The notes beneath the pieces are model-generated. The model ran no database searches. It worked only from the letters and a program-made list of their open reading frames with translations, and was not told the origin of the DNA. Source: Phoronis ovalis (taxonomy: Eukaryota; Phoronida; Phoronidae). Taken from it: a stretch of DNA of 10,750 nucleotides. The stretch lies in assembly GCA_028565635.1 (NCBI GenBank), contig JAOXYB010022192.1, forward strand, positions 6,239 to 16,988. Reading direction: 5' to 3'. Position numbers and translations under genes: made by a program. Of the stretch, positions 6,866-10,750 are shown piece after piece (within the stretch, counting starts at the first letter, position 1; each line of letters opens with the position of its first letter).

Positions 6866-6999
6866 CTGTGATACAAAGATGAAACGTAAGGAGGTTACAA
6901 AACATTTTGCTAGTAGATGCCAGCTTCCTCCAACAGAAGCCTATCTTGGAAAGGTATTGTTTTCAATAACATGTGTATGAGGATTATACGTTTACTGTA

Positions 7000-8830
7000 G
7001 TATGATTTCGCTGATCCAGATATATTGTAATTTGAATCTTATCTCTCCCTAAATATTTTATAGACAAAAGGTATATAACCTTACACTATGTTATCGCTAA
7101 CTGCGTAGAAACACGCACGTCACATTGCATCAGAAAAATTTAAAGATTCAATGCCTGTATTCAGAAATATGCATATCTTCTAAGTGTTGATCATTTTGTG
7201 TTTAATCCATTGGTATGCCGATTTGTCGCATATACAAAAATTAGAAAAAACTTTGAATTTGAACATTTTTATTTTTTATCTATATTATTATATTATTTCA
7301 TCAACAAATGTCAACACTTATAATGAGATTAAATGTGGGGTAAAATGGTATTTTTGTCTGGTGCAAAAACTATGAATTTTTTGTTTTAATTCTCTCTACT
7401 TTCCATTTATAATTCTATTTCCACTGTCTTCTGTAAAAAGTAGTTTGGGCTACAGAGCGCCTAAGGAAAGGCGTGCCAATTTTCCATGCCAAAAGGTAGA
7501 TTTAGCAAACTGTTATGTCTTCGTCACTTATAACTTAAAGATAACTGAAATCTAATCTCATAGGTGAGTTGGTACGCGTTTCAGGCAGTTAAAAATATAG
7601 TAACAAAGTATACAAACTATAAAATCACGAACCTTTTAATTACATTTCCTTACTGCATTGTACTGCACTGCAAAAATTCGACATTGCAACGCCGGTCAGA
7701 AAAGTGTTACTTTGTGTGAGGTAAATGCGTGACTTTGCTACATCATGTAGATGGCATAAGATCACAATTGATGTAACCGCAGTGGTGGCACATGTACAAA
7801 GGCTGGCCGTGCAGAAAGTAGTACCAAAACTTTAAATTTAAGATTTTTTTTCCTCCTTGGCGCTGGCTTTTTTGTTTGTTTTTGTTTGAAAGGGAAATCA
7901 CTGTACAAGAGATTGAAACTAATATTCGCCTTTTTAAAGTAAAATAAACCAAAATTTGATTGGATTATTTGAGCTAGGATAAAGCTATGAATTTTGTCAG
8001 TTGTGAGGTTGCATTTTTCCGGGGTAGTCTACATAGTGGAATAGCAAAAAAATTTGTTGGCCATGAATGCACGAACAATTAACTGGGAGTAGTATACATA
8101 ATAATCTCCAGTTCTTAACAGGTAATTTTGTTCGCGCAATGTTTGGGAAATTTTATAGTGATTTAAGTTACATGAAATTATAGACTACATAGACCTGAAG
8201 TGGATGGGAAATCAATGACGACATTTTTATGATAAAAGTTGTAGATTTGCCAAATTTCTATAGCACCGACTGATGTGCAGCCAAGATGATACGTTAATCA
8301 AGATGCTCTATAATCAAGCAGGAAATTAGACGTTTACATTTTTTTTAATTTTTTTTATCTCTGTCAGTAGATATATGTTGTTTGCTTTTTGGAGATAACT
8401 CATGGAAATTTGGCATTGCATTTAATATGTTTTAATTACTAGTATGTTGATATCAGTTGATAAAATATAAAGTTGGCTACTTGCCTAGAAGTGATATTTT
8501 ACTTCAATATTATTGTGTGATATAGCATGAGGATGCCACGGATGCAGGCTGGATTTTCACTAAACGCAGTTGAAAATCCTGAGAAACAGTAGACCTGTGG
8601 GATGGACTGATAAGTGATAATTCTCGTGTTTTGCAGGTGCATGCAGTTGTTCAATGATTGTTTACTTGCACGGTTTCTTTATACCTTGAAATTAGTTCTG
8701 CTGACGTATGAGGATTAAAAGATAGGGGGCAGGATTATCTCTGGCAATTATCCCAGTACCAGTTTTGGCTTGTAGCCACTTTTTTCAGCTGTGGGATAAG
8801 AAACCCCATTTATGTAACCACGTTTGAAAT
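7000..8830. other. AT-rich stretch, no gene seen
   Basis: No splice pair, domain or tandem array could be supported. A less AT-rich patch at 7741-7830 has short open frames on both strands, one with a CHHCGYINC string, but no supporting context. An isolated minisatellite core copy sits at 8467-8482. Confidence 0.5.
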
Positions 8831-8925
8831 TTGTTCTTTGCGAATGTGTGATAGCTCTGTCTTGAGGGGTCACACTGCATGGATTCCCTCTGTATTAAAC
8901 CATACTGGGAACCGCAGTGGTTACC

Positions 8926-9065
8926 CCCTGTTTAACGTAGGCAGGAGTCTTGCAAAGAGCCCCTATGGCTATCTTCAGTTCTGTAGGCTTACTTATCACG
9001 ATAACCTGCTGATAATCTTGATGATTCTTCCCTGTTTAAGGGGCAGGCATCTTGCAAAGAGCTGC
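8926..9065 (+). repeat. Two-copy repeat, period about 104 bases
   Basis: CCCTGTTTAA then GGCAGG(AG)TCTTGCAAAGAGC occurs from 8926 and again from 9030. Weaker matches follow in each copy (GATAACCTGCTGATAATC near 9000 against TGTGACCTGCTTCTGACA near 9087). The plus-strand open frame 8838-9116 spans both copies and is probably a by-product. The patch is less AT-rich than its surroundings and may be part of a transposable element. Confidence 0.5.
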
Positions 9066-9119
9066 GATACCTATATCCTCATCGGGTGTGACCTGCTTCT
9101 GACATGGCACAGCTAGCAA

Positions 9120-9760
9120 ATGCAGTGTAAATACAGAATATGACTTTTTTAGAAATTTAATTATAAATAAGTTTAGGTTATTAAGTTAATAGACATACAG
9201 TATGGCATTACTAATCACATATCAGATAAAATGGTAAAATCCATTTCAGCCCATTTGTCCCCTTCCTACAGTTATTTTGCCCCCTTTAATAGAAAATAAG
9301 AAACCTTTTGACTAAATGAACTAAAAATTGTAGCCCTAGCCATCTAATGACATGATTCCTTCCTTCATTTTATTTTGCTATACATGTATATTTATGTTTA
9401 TCTAGTGGCCCCCGGGATAGTGGCACATTCATGTACTCTTGCACTACAGCCATACACATTTAGCACAGCACAAATTTTAATACAAATTTTAAATTGTGTA
9501 TCATAGTGGTTTACAGGCAAGATCAAGTACAATCCAACTAAGTTAGATATCAACAAGATAAATGAATGATACACTCTTGAGCACAAGATAATGGAGATAT
9601 GATGATCCGACTGACACTTCCTAAATAAGCATAAAGGTTCCTTCACTACTGATGTTTCACAAAGTACAATTTGAGATAAATGATAACAGTATCCTGTATT
9701 AGTATAAGGCACCTAGAAAGTTTTTAACAATCGAAAATGAAATGTAGTAATAAAGGATGT
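9120..9760. other. AT-rich stretch, no gene seen
   Basis: A minus-strand open frame of 104 codons (9712-9398) has several Cys but no recognisable motif, start context or splice support. A short direct repeat (ACAAATTTTAA at 9470 and 9482) is the only other structure. Confidence 0.5.
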
Positions 9761-9767
9761 TGCTTTC

Positions 9768-9900
9768 AGGCGTTTTTCTTTTTGGGAGAGGGGTCGTTTG
9801 TTAGGGTGAGCGTTTAATGGAAAGTACACGTGCCTTTAATTTTTGAGATTTTTGGTGGGCATTTCATTAGAAAGGGGCACACTTATTAGGAGGAAATAAT
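9768..9900 (+). repeat. Degenerate G-rich repeat (GGGCGTTTATTAGAAAGGGG-like)
   Basis: Related strings: AGGCGTTTTTCTTTTTGGGA followed by GAGGGG, then TCGTTTGTTAGGGTGAGCGT, and later GGGCATTTCATTAGAAAGGG then GCACACTTATTAGG. They look like decayed copies of a unit of roughly 22 bases alternating GCGTTTATT and AGAGGGG. Alignment by eye only. Confidence 0.35.
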
Positions 9901-10750
9901 TATAAAATTTACCGAATTAAACATGCACAATTTGCTCCGGACCTTTTTGAACTATTGATTTCCATAACCTTGACTTCAACGTTAACTGTCACGACCTAAG
10001 GCAAAGTGTGCCTTCCATAAAATTAATTGAGAAGATGCATAAAATTACTTTTTCATCTTTTAATGCCACAACACTATCAAAAGTCATCAAAATAACCTCT
10101 CTATACTTTGATACAATTATTTTATGTTCTGCGGTAGATGATAAATAAACGTTCAATCATATTTTAATATATAATATTAAAACATATTAAAACATAACTT
10201 AACTAAAATGCTCACCTAAATGTGGTTGTCTGTTTGCATGCACCTGAGACAAGCGAAACGCTGGTTTAATAAAATGTATGTCACAGGTTTTTTCTATAAT
10301 CTGTAGCTGTATCATTGTTATGTTTCATACTGCGAGAATGACACTTGATTAATTAGCCATCAGTAAACCAGGCAAAATAGCTACTGTGGACAATAATTTT
10401 CCAAGTCATGTAAGTGAGAATGGTAGCATGAATTAGTAGGAATCTATCAGTGCAAAATGCTTTAACGTTTCGCAAATGCTCTGTTTTAATTTAGAATGAG
10501 GGACTATCAGAAAATATATAGTGACATGCAATTTCATGCATACCATAACAAATTTCGATTTTCTTACCCGCCGGTTAAAATATCGCTCTTCTATGCGAAA
10601 CGATCGACTAACACGTGCTTCCGATCGTGCATCTTTCTTCAAAACAAATCTACTATTATATGGTGTTTTGTCTCGTAATACTGATATTAATTATACTAAG
10701 TTCACGTATTGTCACCTTATCTCTTGTTTTGCAATATTTAACCTGGACAT
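9900..10750. other. AT-rich stretch, no gene seen
   Basis: Two short open frames overlap on opposite strands at 10433-10678 with no motif. Nothing else found apart from the palindrome at 10162-10182. Confidence 0.55.
10162..10182. repeat. Perfect AT palindrome with 3-base spacer
   Basis: TTTTAATAT, spacer ATA, then ATATTAAAA: nine perfectly complementary bases on each side. A second ATATTAAAACATA follows directly. In DNA this AT-rich a chance origin is possible. Confidence 0.5.

Noticed and set aside
7741-7952. Short frames on both strands, one with CHHCGYINC suggesting a zinc finger
   Set aside because: Spacing fits no zinc-finger class I know and there is no partner exon.
9398-9712. Minus-strand open frame of 104 codons, with several Cys
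   Set aside because: No family resemblance, no splice or promoter context, and a length expected by chance.
1-10750. CRISPR array, bacterial operon, prophage or defence system
   Set aside because: No direct-repeat/spacer structure and no long bacterial genes; spliced animal-type exons show the DNA is eukaryotic.

Overview
The window looks like nuclear DNA of an AT-rich invertebrate animal, probably marine and perhaps a bivalve or other mollusc. This rests on GT-AG introns splitting a recognisable animal protein domain, a TATA/initiator promoter and AATAAA signal of eukaryotic type, a tRNA-derived SINE-like head, minisatellites and a MITE-like inverted-repeat element. There is no bacterial gene organisation: long open frames are absent and most of the window is non-coding. 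The taxonomic guess is inference only.

The one well-supported gene is on the minus strand, between about 6558 and 4330. It encodes a small secreted protein (roughly 200 residues). Exon 1 holds a signal peptide and a perfect-register coiled coil; later exons encode a domain clearly resembling the C-terminal globular domain of CTHRC1 (collagen triple helix repeat-containing protein 1). The gene has a TATA box at the expected distance from an initiator, a short 5' leader, a clean phase-matched junction between the last two exons, and a poly(A) signal about 80 bases past the stop. The collagen repeat of CTHRC1 is not seen; the coiled coil is in its place. Exon 1 and exon 2 do not join in frame as read, which is the main unresolved point.

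Layout. 1-1600: AT-rich non-coding DNA with an A-rich low-complexity block and a weak repeated motif. 1647-2121, plus strand: a possible secreted-protein start (signal-peptide-like leader and a short exon with strong splice sites). 2430-2830: C-rich tandem array and a 58-base-offset duplication. 2830-3760: nothing convincing. 3770-4020: minisatellite of about 40 bases. 4221-4293: tRNA-derived SINE-like head. 4330-6589: the CTHRC1-like gene, with a MITE-like element inside its largest intron. 6652-6960: a less AT-rich patch that may be the terminal exon of a second minus-strand gene. 7000-8830: nothing convincing. 8926-9065: two-copy repeat of about 104 bases. 9768-9900: degenerate G-rich repeat. 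9900-10750: AT-rich, with one perfect palindrome.

There is no operon or multi-gene system to reconstruct. The most novel item is the CTHRC1-like secreted protein with a coiled-coil stalk and no visible collagen. Its likely role (extracellular, oligomeric) is inferred from architecture.
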